From: JAHHUA01 sp036635475
GTDB lineage: Bacteria; Bacillota; Clostridia; Oscillospirales; Ruminococcaceae
Length of the DNA: 55,072 nucleotides
NCBI GenBank assembly: GCA_036635475.1
Contig: JAVWQH010000011.1
Location: forward strand, 1-55,072
Direction of reading: 5' to 3'
Shown: positions 27,117 to 35,344 of the stretch, piece by piece
Layout: every line of letters starts with the position of its first letter
How positions within the stretch are numbered: the stretch's first letter is position 1
Notes under the pieces: model-generated
The model's database searches: none
Told to the model about the DNA's origin: nothing
Seen by the model: only the letters and a program-made list of their open reading frames with translations
Position numbers and translations under genes: made by a program

Positions 27117-27156
27117 AGTTGCCATTGAATAACATATAAATTAATCAATGGCAACT
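27117..27156 (+). other. Perfect 12-bp hairpin between flgE and flbD
   Basis: AGTTGCCATTGA (27117-27128) and TCAATGGCAACT (27145-27156) are exactly complementary with a 16-base loop. The bases after it are TATAACTTATG, not a U-run, so it is unlikely to terminate efficiently. It probably stabilises the 3' end of the flgE message after processing or reduces expression of downstream genes. Confidence 0.6.
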
Positions 27157-27187
27157 TATAACTTATGAAAGTGAGGACTAAAATTGT

Positions 27188-27373
27188 ATGATTACTTTAA
27201 CTAAACTTAACAAGCAACAGTTTATTTTAAATGCTGACTTAATTGAAACAATCGAGGAAAGTCCCGACACAACAATTCGTCTTACCAGCGGTAAAATGTA
27301 TATAGTTCTTGAAAGCGTTGGTGAAGTAGTTGAAAAATCTATGAAATACTACCGACAAATATATTCAAGGTAG
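27188..27373 (+). CDS. flbD: Flagellar FlbD/SwrD family protein
   Basis: A 61-residue protein of the FlbD family, equivalent to B. subtilis SwrD (YlzI), which increases flagellar torque and supports swarming. The sequence MITLTKLNKQQFILNADLIE and the TTIRLTSGKMYIVLESVGEVVEK segment are characteristic. A GTGAGG site precedes the ATG. It is followed by motA and motB, consistent with a stator-related role. Confidence 0.93.
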   Translation: MITLTKLNKQQFILNADLIETIEESPDTTIRLTSGKMYIVLESVGEVVEKSMKYYRQIYSR

Positions 27374-27421
27374 TATAAAATAATCGCCAAACAATTTGTT
27401 GGGCAAAGGGAGGAAAAGTAA

Positions 27422-28207
27422 TTGGATATATCTAATATTATTGGATATGTAATGGGATTTGGACTTATCGCTTTTGGTATTATGCAGGGTGGTGAATTCG
27501 GAAACTTCGTTGACCCCGCATCAGTTGCAATTACAATCGGAGGAACGTTTTCAGCACTTTTTATTTCGTTCCCATTAAACACATTCTTGAGAATACCAAA
27601 GCATCTGAAAATAGTAATGTTTCCGCCAAAGAATGACCCTTACGCATATATATCCAGAATAACTGACCTTGCACAGGAAGCGAGAAAAAAAGGATTGCTC
27701 GCTCTTGAAGAAAAAGCCAGTGAGAGCGGTGACCCATTTTTGGAAAACAGTGTAATGTTGATAGTTGACGGTATGGAGCCATCAAAGGTTAAGCAAATTA
27801 TGGAATCTGAACTTGAAAATTTAAGCGACAGACATTCTGTTGACCGAAGCTTTTATGAAAAAGGTGCAGCACTGGGTCCGGCATTCGGAATGATTGGTAC
27901 ACTAATCGGACTAATCAATATGCTTTATACAATGGACGAAAATCCGGATAAGCTGGCACTTGGAATGGCTGTTGCTCTTATCACAACTTTCTACGGTTCA
28001 GTGCTTGCAAATATGATATTCCAACCTATTGCCAACAAGCTTCAAATTCGTCATGATGATGAAATGCTTTGCAAAATGATAGTTTGTGAGGGAATTATTT
28101 CAATTCAAGCAGGAGAAAACCCAAGACATATTGAAGACAAACTGCTTAATTTCTTACCTCAAAAGAAACGTAAGGTTCACAAAGATAAATCTCAAAGTGA
28201 ACAATAG
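27422..28207 (+). CDS. motA: Flagellar motor stator protein MotA
   Basis: The ion-channel subunit of the stator, 261 residues with four membrane segments (about 5-25, 33-52, 150-170, 180-205). The segment ALGPAFGMIGTLIGLINML is typical of TM3. The cytoplasmic loop between TM2 and TM3 holds the charged residues that engage FliG. The start is TTG 27422 after GGGAGG. Gene order flbD-motA-motB is the clostridial arrangement. Confidence 0.96.
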   Translation: MDISNIIGYVMGFGLIAFGIMQGGEFGNFVDPASVAITIGGTFSALFISFPLNTFLRIPKHLKIVMFPPKNDPYAYISRITDLAQEARKKGLLALEEKASESGDPFLENSVMLIVDGMEPSKVKQIMESELENLSDRHSVDRSFYEKGAALGPAFGMIGTLIGLINMLYTMDENPDKLALGMAVALITTFYGSVLANMIFQPIANKLQIRHDDEMLCKMIVCEGIISIQAGENPRHIEDKLLNFLPQKKRKVHKDKSQSEQ

Positions 28208-28388
28208 ATGTTAGATATATTTGTACAATATTGCCAAAGAGTGCTATGCTTTTTTATCTATTCAAATAAAAAGTATTTAATTAGATAAATATTGGCGTTT
28301 TTAGCAAATATGATATAGATTAAAAAGAAAATAAATGTTATAATTAATCAAATATTAGCATTTATTATAAGATAGGCAGGTGAGGTAA
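28208..28388. other. AT-rich spacer between motA and motB
   Basis: These 181 bases are unusually long for a gap inside the operon; motA and motB are normally adjacent or overlapping. A TATAAT lies at 28339-28344 but the bases at the -35 position (TAGATT) do not support a promoter. No gene or strong terminator is visible; a short AT-rich dyad near 28240-28290 is weak. Confidence 0.4.
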
Positions 28389-29210
28389 TTGCGTAAAAAA
28401 GAAGAAAGTAAGGTTGACCCTAATGCGTGGATGAATACATATGCAGATATGGTTACTCTTTTGCTGACATTCTTTGTTTTGCTTTATGCCCAGTCATCTC
28501 CCGATACAGAAAAAATGCAAATAATTATGAATGCGTTTGCAAAGCTTGGTGCCACAAAAAATGAAATAATTATCAACGTTGAAAAGGGAGAAGCAGGAGA
28601 TTTACTGCCGGAAAATAAACCCGGAGGAGAAAGTCAAGAACTTGCACAAGAACTTCCTTTTGAATTCAGTGAAATTGAAGAGTTTTTGAGTGTATTAATT
28701 GATAAGGAAAATCTTGCACAAGATATGCAAATTCAATCAGGAAATGGCTATGTATTTATGAGGTTCAAGGATAGCATTGTTTTTGGTCCGGATAGCTACG
28801 AAATCACTCCAAAAGGTCAAGAAATTCTTGAATATATCGGAACAGGACTTAAAGCTGTTGAAGGGCAAACCGAAACAATACGTATTAATGGTCATACTGC
28901 CTCAGTTCCATCAGTCAAAGATAATGCACCGCACCATCGTGAGCTTTCCTATAGGCGAGCTTTGAGTGTACTCAATCTCTTTGAAAGCAAGTGTGACATA
29001 AAACCCGAAATGATGGTTCCCACTGGTTATGGTGCATATCGACCGATTGTACCGGGTGACACAGAGGAACAACGTTCACAAAACAGAAGAGTTGAACTTC
29101 TGATAATAGAGAAAAAGAGTGAAGAAATGGATCAAACCTTAGCTGATATGATTGATCTCTACTTCTCGAGTATGGATTTTGCTGATGATACTGCCGAAGA
29201 AACACCTTAA
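28389..29210 (+). CDS. motB: Flagellar motor protein MotB
   Basis: The peptidoglycan-anchored stator subunit, 273 residues. The single membrane segment (about residues 15-35) carries the ion-binding aspartate D20 in TYADMVTLLLTFFVLLYA. The C-terminal OmpA-like domain (about 110-235) includes INGHTAS and RAL-S-L and YG-x-Y motifs. The start is TTG 28389 after GAGG. fliL, which normally follows, is missing. Confidence 0.96.
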   Translation: MRKKEESKVDPNAWMNTYADMVTLLLTFFVLLYAQSSPDTEKMQIIMNAFAKLGATKNEIIINVEKGEAGDLLPENKPGGESQELAQELPFEFSEIEEFLSVLIDKENLAQDMQIQSGNGYVFMRFKDSIVFGPDSYEITPKGQEILEYIGTGLKAVEGQTETIRINGHTASVPSVKDNAPHHRELSYRRALSVLNLFESKCDIKPEMMVPTGYGAYRPIVPGDTEEQRSQNRRVELLIIEKKSEEMDQTLADMIDLYFSSMDFADDTAEETP

Positions 29211-29270
29211 AGATGTTCAGCGAAACTTATATTAAAATAAAAAAAACTGAACAACGGAAAGGGGAAAGCT

Positions 29271-30281
29271 ATGCCTGGCGATATATTATCACAAAGTCAA
29301 ATAGATGCTCTCCTCAATGGATTAACCACTGGAGAGGTTAAAATAGACGAAGTTGTTTCCAATGACAAAAAAGTCAAGGAATACGACTTCAGAACACCGA
29401 AGAAATTCACAAAAGAAAAGCTGAAAACAATCAGCAGTATCTATGAAACATTCGCAAGATTGACCTCCTCATATTTGACAGGAATACTTAGAATGTTCAC
29501 CAAAGTTTCGATTTTGCAGATTGAAGAACAGCGATATTATGAATTTAATAATGCACTTCCCGATTCGGTATATCTTGGTGTCATTGACCTAAAGCCGGTT
29601 GACCACGATATTTCCGAAAGTCAGATTATGATGGATTTATCCAAAGATGCTTGTTTCCTCATAATTGATAGATTACTCGGAGGAAGCGGAGAAGTTCCCA
29701 GTGATACAACAAGAGATTTCACAGAAATTGAGCTTGCGTTGCTTGACACAGTTATGTTCAACCTAACGAAGTCCATGAAGGAAACTTGGAGCAACTGTCT
29801 GGAGGGCGATCCTGTTGTTGTAAGTATTGAAACTAACTCAAGATTAGTCCAAAATATCGGACGGGACGAAATTGTTGTTATAATCACAATGGAACTTGAA
29901 GTTAAAGGACAAAAAACAGCAATGAATATATGTTTGCCCGGACTTTTCCTTGAAGAGGCAATGGGTAAACTTTCAACAAGAACAATGAGAGCTAACAGAC
30001 GACCTGATGAACAAAAAGAGCAACAAAAAAAGGATAATATCATCGAGTCTATTAAAAATAGTGAGCTGAATGTTCGAGCTGTTATCGGAGAATTGGATTT
30101 ATCGCTTAATGATATACTTCATTTGCAAGTTGGGGATATAATCCAACTTGATAAATCAGTTAATGATGACGTAGTTGTCTACATTGAAAAATCTCCGTGG
30201 TTTACAGGAAAACTTGGAACAAAGAAAAAACGAAAAGCGATTAGGATAAATCAAATTATCAAGAAAGAGGTGAAACCATGA
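29271..30281 (+). CDS. fliM: Flagellar motor switch protein FliM
   Basis: The C-ring protein that binds CheY-P through its N-terminal peptide (LSQSQIDALLNGL, about residues 5-17). The 336-residue protein continues with the CheC-like middle domain and the C-terminal SpoA/FliN-like domain (about 255-330). GGAAAGGGG precedes the ATG. Its last codons overlap the start of fliY by four bases. Confidence 0.97.
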   Translation: MPGDILSQSQIDALLNGLTTGEVKIDEVVSNDKKVKEYDFRTPKKFTKEKLKTISSIYETFARLTSSYLTGILRMFTKVSILQIEEQRYYEFNNALPDSVYLGVIDLKPVDHDISESQIMMDLSKDACFLIIDRLLGGSGEVPSDTTRDFTEIELALLDTVMFNLTKSMKETWSNCLEGDPVVVSIETNSRLVQNIGRDEIVVIITMELEVKGQKTAMNICLPGLFLEEAMGKLSTRTMRANRRPDEQKEQQKKDNIIESIKNSELNVRAVIGELDLSLNDILHLQVGDIIQLDKSVNDDVVVYIEKSPWFTGKLGTKKKRKAIRINQIIKKEVKP

Positions 30282-31591
30282 TATCAGGCGGATTGAATTA
30301 TGAAGTTGAATCAAATAGTTCTGACTTTGCTCTTTCCGAGTTTGAAGCCGACACCATTGGCGAAGTACTCAATATAAGTATGGGCTCGGCAGCAACAGCT
30401 ATTTCTTCGCTGCTTGAAAGAAAGGTTTTAATCACCACACCAAAGGTTAGTACTGCTGCAGTTTCAACTATTGAATACTCAGGGTTTGAACCTGCAATGT
30501 GTGTAGAAATCACTTATGTTGAGGGAATATCCGGCTCTAATGTTATGGTATTCAGGCAAGAGGATATGGCTCTTATACTCGATGTTTTGATGGGTCGTGA
30601 ACCCGGAGAAAGCGGAGAGAATTTTGAGTTTGATGAAATAGCAATAAGTGCAGCTTGTGAAGTTATGAATCAAATGATGGGCGCATCGGCAACTGCCCTT
30701 TCAAACTTCCTTGGTATGCCCATTAATATTTCAACACCTAACGCAATATTGCAAGATAGGGTTGACATTGCAAAAAACCTTTCAGTTTCTGATGATGAAT
30801 ATGTTACTCTTATTAAATTTGATTTACAAATTGAGGGAGTTACAACAACAGAATTTGTAAGCATAATGTCAATTGACTTAACAAAAGAAATCATTGGAAG
30901 AATGACGGGCGAATATCAAGAACCTGAAAAAGCTGTTGTAGCTGAAAAACCAAGTCAGCCAATTGCTCCGCCTCCTCCTCCACCAATGCCAACAATTGAA
31001 TCGTTGCCATCAATGCCAAGTATGCTTGTACCCGATCCAATGCCACAGATGTCGCCAATGCAAGCAATGCCACAGATGCAGCAAATGCCACAAATGCAAG
31101 CAATGCCACAGATGCAGCAAATGCCACAAATGCAAGCAATGCCACAAATGCAGCAAATGCCACAGATGCAAGCAATGCCTCAAATGCAGCAAATGCCACA
31201 GATGCAACAAATGCCACAAATGCAGCAACCGATGATGTATGGCGGAATGGCACCAATGCAAGCTTCACCGGTCAATGCCAAAAACGTTGTTCTTGAGCCA
31301 TTGAATGGCGGAATAAACCTCGACGGCGAAAATCTCTCAAATCTTGAAATGATTATGTCTGTTCCAATGCAAGTAAGCGTTGAAATTGGCAGAACACAAA
31401 AAAGGATTAAGGAAATTTTGGATTTTACTCAAGGTACAATTGTTGAACTTGACAAACAAGCTGGCGCACCTGTTGATATAATTGTCAATGGACAGCCTGT
31501 TGCTCGTGGAGATGTTGTTGTAATTGATGACAATTTCGCAGTAAGAATAACTGAAATTTTAAAAACAAAAGACCTCTTAGAAAAAATATAA
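30278..31591 (+). CDS. fliY: Flagellar switch/CheY-P phosphatase FliY with a Met-Pro-Gln repeat linker
   Basis: A fusion of a CheC-like phosphatase domain (about residues 15-205) with a C-terminal FliN domain (about 350-430) that completes the C-ring; it also removes phosphate from CheY. Both phosphatase centres are kept, with D/S-x3-E-x2-N patterns in DTIGEVLN and SAACEVMN. Between the domains lies a proline-rich stretch and then, at about residues 255-318, repeated MPQMQ(A/Q) units encoded by a ~36-bp DNA repeat (about 31058-31226). Such a methionine-rich linker is unusual. GAGGTG precedes the ATG, and the gene overlaps fliM. Confidence 0.95.
   Translation: MISGGLNYEVESNSSDFALSEFEADTIGEVLNISMGSAATAISSLLERKVLITTPKVSTAAVSTIEYSGFEPAMCVEITYVEGISGSNVMVFRQEDMALILDVLMGREPGESGENFEFDEIAISAACEVMNQMMGASATALSNFLGMPINISTPNAILQDRVDIAKNLSVSDDEYVTLIKFDLQIEGVTTTEFVSIMSIDLTKEIIGRMTGEYQEPEKAVVAEKPSQPIAPPPPPPMPTIESLPSMPSMLVPDPMPQMSPMQAMPQMQQMPQMQAMPQMQQMPQMQAMPQMQQMPQMQAMPQMQQMPQMQQMPQMQQPMMYGGMAPMQASPVNAKNVVLEPLNGGINLDGENLSNLEMIMSVPMQVSVEIGRTQKRIKEILDFTQGTIVELDKQAGAPVDIIVNGQPVARGDVVVIDDNFAVRITEILKTKDLLEKI
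31058..31226 (+). repeat. Tandem ~36-bp coding repeat in fliY
   Basis: Alternating copies of ATGCCACARATGCARSMA-type hexacodon units run through the linker of FliY with only third-position and Q/A differences. Units of this kind can expand or contract by replication slippage without a frameshift, because the period is a multiple of three. Confidence 0.85.
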
Positions 31592-31631
31592 TATATTATT
31601 ATAATAGCAGATATAGATTGGAGTTATGATT

Positions 31632-31991
31632 ATGGCAAAGATAATGATAGTTGACGATGCGGCATTTATGCGAATGATGATTAAGGATACATTGACAAAA
31701 AATGGTTACACAGATGTTATTGAAGCACAGGACGGCGCAATTGCAGTTGAAACCTTTAATGCTCAAAAACCAGACCTTGTAATTATGGACATAACAATGC
31801 CTAATATGGACGGAATAGAAGCTTTGAGAAAAATCAAAGAAGGTTCTCCTGCGGCAAAAGTTGTTATGTGTTCAGCTATGGGACAGGAAACAATGGTTGT
31901 TGAAGCAATAAGATTGGGAGCGCTTGACTTTATTGTTAAACCTTTTAAAGCAGACAGAATTTTGCAAACCGTTCAAAAAATAATAGGATAA
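31632..31991 (+). CDS. cheY: Chemotaxis response regulator CheY
   Basis: A single-domain receiver that, when phosphorylated, binds FliM/FliY and changes motor direction. Acidic residues near 9-10 (VDD), the phospho-acceptor D53 in LVIMDITMPNMDG, the S/T in CSAM and the lysine in VKPF are all present. GGAG at 31620-31623 is 8 bases from ATG 31632 but only 2 from ATG 31626, so I start at 31632 (MAKIMIVDD). The kinase CheA is not in the window. Confidence 0.95.
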   Translation: MAKIMIVDDAAFMRMMIKDTLTKNGYTDVIEAQDGAIAVETFNAQKPDLVIMDITMPNMDGIEALRKIKEGSPAAKVVMCSAMGQETMVVEAIRLGALDFIVKPFKADRILQTVQKIIG

Positions 31992-32003
31992 TGCGGTGGT
32001 AAA

Positions 32004-32408
32004 ATGAATGAAACCGTTAATTCAGGTGGGGATATCCTCTGGCTTTTAACATCAATGATGGGCATTATTCTTGTGCTTGCTTTGGCTTATTTTGGAAGTC
32101 GCTGGGTGGGGAAGAGAATGTCCTCCATTGTCAGTGGAAGCAAAATCAGAGTTATTGACAAAGCAATGTTAGGTCAAGACAAATATTTGGCAGTGGTTCG
32201 AGTTGGAGAAAAAGTTTTTCTTGTTGGAATAAGCGGTCAGTCAATTAATATGTTAAGCGAGCTTGACTCCGAGGATTTCAAAGAATTGCCAATTCAACAA
32301 GAACAACAGGCAGATTTTAAGGAAATTTTAGAAAATGCAAAAATATTCATAAAAAAAGTCAGGAGCGGCGATAATGACAGCAACAATCAAAAAAGCGATG
32401 GGAAATAA
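32004..32408 (+). CDS. fliO: Flagellar biosynthetic protein FliO
   Basis: A small export-apparatus assembly protein that helps FliP complex formation. The 134-residue protein has one membrane segment (about residues 9-32) followed by a short soluble domain with SKIRVIDKAMLGQDKYLAVVRVGEKVFLVGIS, the typical FliO core. GGTGG precedes the ATG. It overlaps fliP by 35 bases. Confidence 0.92.
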   Translation: MNETVNSGGDILWLLTSMMGIILVLALAYFGSRWVGKRMSSIVSGSKIRVIDKAMLGQDKYLAVVRVGEKVFLVGISGQSINMLSELDSEDFKELPIQQEQQADFKEILENAKIFIKKVRSGDNDSNNQKSDGK

Positions 32409-33186
32409 GGCTTTTAAAAAATATTTGCTGATATTTTTCATATCACTTGTAATTACTGTAATTTCGGCAGTATCTTTGACAATTGTTGCACACGCTGAGG
32501 CTCAAACGGGAACAAATCCGGGAATTTCAATAACAGTTAATGGTGCAGAAACCAAAGATGGCAGAGTTGAATCCTTAGAAATTTTATTTTTGATGACAGT
32601 TTTGGCACTTTTGCCATCAATTTTGATAATGATGACAGCTTTTACGAGAATTGTAATAGTGCTTTCATTCGTCAGAAATGCCATAGGACTTCAACAAACG
32701 CCGCCGAACCAAGTTATAATAGGGCTTGCATTGTTTTTGACATTATTTGTAATGTCGCCTGTTTTAACTCAGGTGAAAGATGTTGCATACACGCCATACG
32801 TTGATGGAAAATTGACACAAACTGAGGCAGTTAAGGCAGCATCAAAGCCAATTAAAGAATTTATGCTCAAGGAAACCAACAACAAGGATTTAAGCCTATT
32901 TATATCACTCTCCAAAGAAGAAACCCCAAAAACGGCTGAGGATATATCAATGTTGACGGCAATTCCGGCATTTATTGTAAGCGAGCTTAAAACCGCTTTC
33001 ACAATTGGACTATTACTTTACATACCTTTTATCATAATAGATATGGTGGTTTCAAGTACCTTGATGTCAATGGGTATGATTATGTTACCGCCGGCGATGA
33101 TTTCAATGCCATTCAAAATAATGCTTTTTGTTGTTGTAGATGGTTGGGGATTGCTGATAAAATCACTAGTAATGGGATTTAAGTAA
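32374..33186 (+). CDS. fliP: Flagellar export gate protein FliP
   Basis: The core export-gate subunit, 270 residues, with an N-terminal cleavable-type hydrophobic segment ending in AHA (about residues 12-35) and four further membrane segments. Signature stretches are ILIMMTAFTRIVIVLSFVR and the late MGMIMLPPAMISMPFKI. The start lies inside fliO with AGGAG 8 bases upstream; a second ATG at 32398 is possible but has no good ribosome site. Confidence 0.96.
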   Translation: MTATIKKAMGNKAFKKYLLIFFISLVITVISAVSLTIVAHAEAQTGTNPGISITVNGAETKDGRVESLEILFLMTVLALLPSILIMMTAFTRIVIVLSFVRNAIGLQQTPPNQVIIGLALFLTLFVMSPVLTQVKDVAYTPYVDGKLTQTEAVKAASKPIKEFMLKETNNKDLSLFISLSKEETPKTAEDISMLTAIPAFIVSELKTAFTIGLLLYIPFIIIDMVVSSTLMSMGMIMLPPAMISMPFKIMLFVVVDGWGLLIKSLVMGFK

Positions 33187-33208
33187 AAAGATTGGGGAGT
33201 GAAAAGAA

Positions 33209-33472
33209 GTGTCGCAAGGGGAATATCTAGGTATATTCAAAGAAGCTGTTATGTTAACCATAAAATTGTCGGCACCTTTTTTAGTTGTCAGTCTGGTTAT
33301 AGGATTAGTTATTGCAATATTCCAAGCAGCAACTCAAATTCACGAACAAACTATCACATTTGTTCCAAAAGCATTGGCAATTGCAATAATGCTAATAATG
33401 TTAGGGCCTTGGTCAATGACAATTTTGGCAGAATTTTTTGAGAAAATTTTTGCTGTAATTTCAGGGATATAG
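33209..33472 (+). CDS. fliQ: Flagellar export gate protein FliQ
   Basis: An 87-residue protein with two membrane segments (about residues 15-38 and 50-75) that wraps the FliP/FliR gate. The motif FQAATQIHEQTITFVPK is diagnostic. The start is GTG 33209; a GGGGAG site lies 12 bases upstream. fliR follows 4 bases later. Confidence 0.95.
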   Translation: MSQGEYLGIFKEAVMLTIKLSAPFLVVSLVIGLVIAIFQAATQIHEQTITFVPKALAIAIMLIMLGPWSMTILAEFFEKIFAVISGI

Positions 33473-33476
33473 CAAT

Positions 33477-34244
33477 ATGGAAAATGTCTTTGGAAATTTA
33501 ACAGCGTTTATATTTGTCCTCATAAGAGTGACAGGATTTATGATGTTCAACCCGATATTATCAAGAAAAAACGTTCCAACAATAATTCGTGCAGGAATGA
33601 TAATGATATTGTCGGTATTTTTCGTATCATTCAATCAATTGCCGATTGTTGAAGTCAGAGGATATTTTGACTTTGCATTAATAGCGGCAAAAGAGCTTTT
33701 TGTTGGCTATGTTGCAGGATTTATAGTTAATATATTTTTGTCAGTGGTTGTTTTGGGCGGTGAAATAATTGACTATCAATTGGGACTTACAATGGGAAAA
33801 ATGTATGACCCCGTCAATGCAGCTCAGCTTAGTATAACTTCAGCTTTGCTCAACACAATGTTGATAATATTCTTTTTTCAGTCAGGCTCATACCTAACTT
33901 TGATAAAAATATTTGCAAATTCCTATGAGATAATCCCGATTGGATTTGAAATTTTTTCAAACGATATTGTGATACATATAGTCGGGTTATTTTCTAATAT
34001 GTATGTTTTGGCGATTAAAATTTCAATTCCTGTTATTGCAGCACATATTATCACAGAAATGGGCGTTGGAATTTTGATGAAAGCAGTTCCACAAATTAAC
34101 GTGTTTGTTGTTAATATGCAGCTTAAAATAGCTGTTGGAGGTATTGTGTTTTTCGTTGTCTTAACTCCAATATCCAGATTTTTGGACGGAATGCTCAATA
34201 TGATGATGGGCAGCATACAGACAGCACTCAAGCTTATGGGATAA
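33477..34244 (+). CDS. fliR: Flagellar export gate protein FliR
   Basis: A 255-residue polytopic membrane protein that forms the export gate with FliP and FliQ. Around six membrane segments are visible. Conserved parts are LIRVTGFMMFNPILSRKNVP near the N-terminus and LAIKISIPVIAAHIITEMGVGILMKAVPQINVF. Its ribosome site is weak (AGGGATAT), so translation may depend on coupling to fliQ. Confidence 0.96.
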   Translation: MENVFGNLTAFIFVLIRVTGFMMFNPILSRKNVPTIIRAGMIMILSVFFVSFNQLPIVEVRGYFDFALIAAKELFVGYVAGFIVNIFLSVVVLGGEIIDYQLGLTMGKMYDPVNAAQLSITSALLNTMLIIFFFQSGSYLTLIKIFANSYEIIPIGFEIFSNDIVIHIVGLFSNMYVLAIKISIPVIAAHIITEMGVGILMKAVPQINVFVVNMQLKIAVGGIVFFVVLTPISRFLDGMLNMMMGSIQTALKLMG

Positions 34245-34281
34245 AAAAGCTTTAGTGGCTTTATGAAGGGAGTTGAGATAG

Positions 34282-35340
34282 TTGGCAGGAGAGAAAACCG
34301 AAAAAGCGACCCAAAAACGGAAACGTGACGAACGAAAAAAAGGTAATGTTTTTCAGAGTAATGATGCAATATCAGCGGTTTCGATAATATTGGTGTTTTT
34401 TGTTTTCAAGGTATTATCTCCCACATTTGTCAAGTATACTCAAGAACTTTTGGTTTCATATTTGTCACTTCCGGGAGTTTATGAACCGCAAACCATAAAG
34501 CATATGCAAGAAATTTCGGTTATGGCAATCAAGGACTGTGTAATTTTAGCATTGCCCATGGCATTAACAGCGATGATTACAGGAATAGTTATAAGTGGAG
34601 CACAAACAAGATTTATCTTTTCAATGGATAGTGTAAAACCCAAGTTCAACAAGCTCAATCCGCTTACGGGAATTAAAAATATGTTTTCAATCCGTTCAGC
34701 AGTTGAACTAATAAAAAACCTTATGAAGGTTACAGTAATAGGCATTGTTGTTTACAATAATATATCAAAAATATTTATGCAACTGCCTAAAACAATAAGT
34801 TTGGATATACCCCAATCTGCGAAATTTATTGCAGATTCGATTTGGGATATAGTGATAAACATTACGATTATATACTTCTTTATTGCAGCCGCTGACTTTG
34901 GATATCAGTGGTGGGACTATGAGAAAAAGCTCAAGATGTCCAAGCAAGAAATCAAAGAGGAATATAAACAAATGGAAGGCGACCCACAGATTAAAGGAAA
35001 AATCAAGGAAAAGCAACGTGCAATGGCAATGAATAGAATGATGCAAAACGTTCCCAGTGCAGATGTTGTAATCAAGAACCCAACCCATTTTGCGGTGGCA
35101 ATAAAATATGACCCAGAAAAATATAATGCACCAATGGTTTTGGCAAAAGGTCAAGACCGAGTTGCACTTAAAATAATAGAAATTGCTGAAGAAAACGGGA
35201 TTATTACAATGGAAAACCGACCTTTGGCAAGAGCGCTTTATGCAGGAGTTGAAATTGGAAAAGAAGTCCCCGCCGAATTTTATCAATCTGTCGCAGAAGT
35301 GCTTGCATACGTTTATAACCTGAATAAAAAGGAATTGTAA
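34282..35340 (+). CDS. flhB: Flagellar export switch protein FlhB
   Basis: The export protein that changes substrate specificity from rod/hook to filament. The 352-residue protein starts with a basic region (EKTEKATQKRKRDERKKG), has four membrane segments (about 30-210), and the self-cleaving N266-P267-T268-H269 motif in its cytoplasmic domain. The start is TTG 34282 after GGGAG. No obvious fliR-flhB fusion is present, unlike in some clostridia. Confidence 0.96.
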   Translation: MAGEKTEKATQKRKRDERKKGNVFQSNDAISAVSIILVFFVFKVLSPTFVKYTQELLVSYLSLPGVYEPQTIKHMQEISVMAIKDCVILALPMALTAMITGIVISGAQTRFIFSMDSVKPKFNKLNPLTGIKNMFSIRSAVELIKNLMKVTVIGIVVYNNISKIFMQLPKTISLDIPQSAKFIADSIWDIVINITIIYFFIAAADFGYQWWDYEKKLKMSKQEIKEEYKQMEGDPQIKGKIKEKQRAMAMNRMMQNVPSADVVIKNPTHFAVAIKYDPEKYNAPMVLAKGQDRVALKIIEIAEENGIITMENRPLARALYAGVEIGKEVPAEFYQSVAEVLAYVYNLNKKEL

Positions 35341-35344
35341 TTAG

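Noticed and set aside
31058..31226. Possible CRISPR-like array
   Set aside because: The repeat is in frame inside fliY, has no unique spacers, and there are no cas genes.
30891..31268. Minus-strand and shifted-frame open frames opposite the fliY linker
   Set aside because: They mirror the 36-bp repeat and give low-complexity products (His/Leu- or Cys/His-rich); they are shadows of fliY.
33199..33441. 80-codon open frame overlapping fliQ
   Set aside because: FliQ is clearly encoded in the other frame from GTG 33209.
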